Of a stretch of DNA of 6,514 bases, positions 5,778 through 6,514 are shown piece after piece. Every line of letters starts with the position of its first letter. The first letter of the stretch is position 1. This DNA comes from Ferrovaceae bacterium (GTDB lineage: Bacteria; Pseudomonadota; Gammaproteobacteria; Burkholderiales; Ferrovaceae), in the NCBI GenBank assembly GCA_027457225.1, contig DAIDTL010000066.1, forward strand, positions 1-6,514. The letters run 5' to 3'. Below the pieces are notes generated by a model. That model was not told the origin of the DNA. It saw nothing but the letters and a program-made list of their open reading frames with translations, and searched no databases. The position numbers and the translations under genes were made by a program.

Positions 5778-6514
5778 ATGGCAACAGTTAAAAACTGGCA
5801 GCTAGGCAGGGATATGGAATACCCCTATGAAGGCAACAGGCCAAAGCAGCAAATTACCATGTTCTTTGATCTGAACAAGTGTATTGCGTGCCAAACATGC
5901 ACCATGGCCTGCAAGACGACATGGACTTCAGGCAAGGGGCAGGAAGCGATATTTTGGAATAACGTGGAATCCAAACCCTATGGGTTCTATCCACTGGCTT
6001 GGGACGTGAAGATACTTGATATATTGGGTTCTCAGCCTTGGTCGGGATCAACTTACAAAGGCAAAACCATATTCGAAGATACGGCAATGGAAGAAAAGGT
6101 CAGGGGCTTCTTACCTGATGAGATGGACTATATGAGTCCGAACTTGGGCGAGGACGAGGCAATCAGAATCCAGACAACCGAAGGGGACTATATCAAGGGT
6201 CCTACACACAAGAACTGGGGATTCTATTTGCCGCGTATATGTAACCATTGCACCTATCCGGGATGTCTTGCCGCTTGCCCGAGGAAAGCTATTTACAAGA
6301 GGCAGGAGGACGGTATCGTTCTCATCGACCAGTCCAAGTGCAGGGGCTACAGGGAATGTGTGAAGGCCTGTCCGTACAAGAAGGCGTACTACAACAATAC
6401 CACCCGTGTATCGGAGAAGTGCATCTCCTGCTATCCGAAGATCGAGAAGGGTGAAATGTCCCAGTGCGTGACCAATTGCATCGGAAGAATCCGTATTCAA
6501 GCCTACAAATCAAC
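5778..6514 (+). CDS. nxrB: Nitrite oxidoreductase-like iron-sulfur beta subunit, 3' end beyond window
   Basis: Electron-transfer subunit that would carry electrons from the alpha subunit through three [4Fe-4S] and one [3Fe-4S] clusters towards a gamma/heme subunit. 245 codons are visible. Cysteine groups: C35-x2-C38-x2-C41-x3-C45; C155-x2-C158-x4-C163-x3-C167; C188-x2-Y191-x2-C194-x3-C198; C215-x2-C218-x11-C230-x3-C234. Y191 stands where NarH has Trp in the group holding its [3Fe-4S] cluster. GQEAIFWNNVESKPYG and CNHCTYPGCLAACPRKAIY are characteristic of NxrB/NarH/PcrB-type subunits; CRGYRECVKACPYKK closely recalls Nitrospira-type NxrB. There is no N-terminal signal or membrane segment, so export would depend on the Tat signal of NxrA. 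It lies 78 bases after nxrA and is very likely co-transcribed with it. Known NxrB and NarH proteins are longer, so a substantial C-terminal part is off the right edge. Confidence 0.9.
   Translation, partial: MATVKNWQLGRDMEYPYEGNRPKQQITMFFDLNKCIACQTCTMACKTTWTSGKGQEAIFWNNVESKPYGFYPLAWDVKILDILGSQPWSGSTYKGKTIFEDTAMEEKVRGFLPDEMDYMSPNLGEDEAIRIQTTEGDYIKGPTHKNWGFYLPRICNHCTYPGCLAACPRKAIYKRQEDGIVLIDQSKCRGYRECVKACPYKKAYYNNTTRVSEKCISCYPKIEKGEMSQCVTNCIGRIRIQAYKS

Noticed and set aside
1..6514. CRISPR array, integrase attachment site or origin
   Set aside because: No regularly spaced repeats, no tRNA-associated duplication and no iteron or DnaA-box cluster were seen.

Overview
The window reads as a bacterial chromosomal locus for a periplasmic molybdenum enzyme of the nitrite oxidoreductase / nitrate reductase branch of the type II DMSO reductase family. 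It holds a complete catalytic alpha subunit (nxrA-like, 2178-5699) and the first 245 codons of the iron-sulfur beta subunit (nxrB-like, 5778 to the right edge). The divergent gene to the left, moaA (1-1106, minus strand), makes the first intermediate of the molybdenum cofactor and is complete except for its last few codons.

Organism (inference): the MoaA N-terminus and radical-SAM core look betaproteobacterial. The alpha and beta subunits resemble the periplasmic NXR type of Nitrospira, Nitrospina and anammox bacteria more than membrane-bound cytoplasmic NarGH. A betaproteobacterium with such an enzyme fits the nitrite-oxidising genus Candidatus Nitrotoga (Gallionellaceae) best. This rests on recalled family features, not on a database search. 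A related nitrate, selenate or (per)chlorate reductase in another proteobacterium is not excluded.

Layout: 1-1106 moaA (minus). 1120-1410 a decayed IS30-family transposase (minus), with a stop codon, a frameshift and an internal deletion, ending just before the moaA ribosome binding site. 1411-1682 no recognisable gene apart from a 32-codon ORF. 1683-2019 a broken gene for a small exported protein, with its signal peptide in one frame and the body in another. 2020-2177 the nxrA leader, with a weak candidate promoter and a clear ribosome binding site. 2178-5699 nxrA. 5702-5723 a small terminator-like hairpin between the subunit genes. 5778-6514 nxrB, cut by the window edge.

How it works together: the alpha subunit carries a twin-arginine signal and the beta subunit has no N-terminal signal. 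The folded, cofactor-loaded pair is therefore probably exported together, putting nitrite oxidation (or the reverse reaction) in the periplasm. Electrons would pass from the Mo-bis-PGD site through the alpha-subunit cluster and the four beta-subunit clusters to a heme or membrane subunit expected downstream. The debris between moaA and nxrA suggests insertion and deletion events at the edge of the nxr cluster, consistent with (but not proving) acquisition by transfer.
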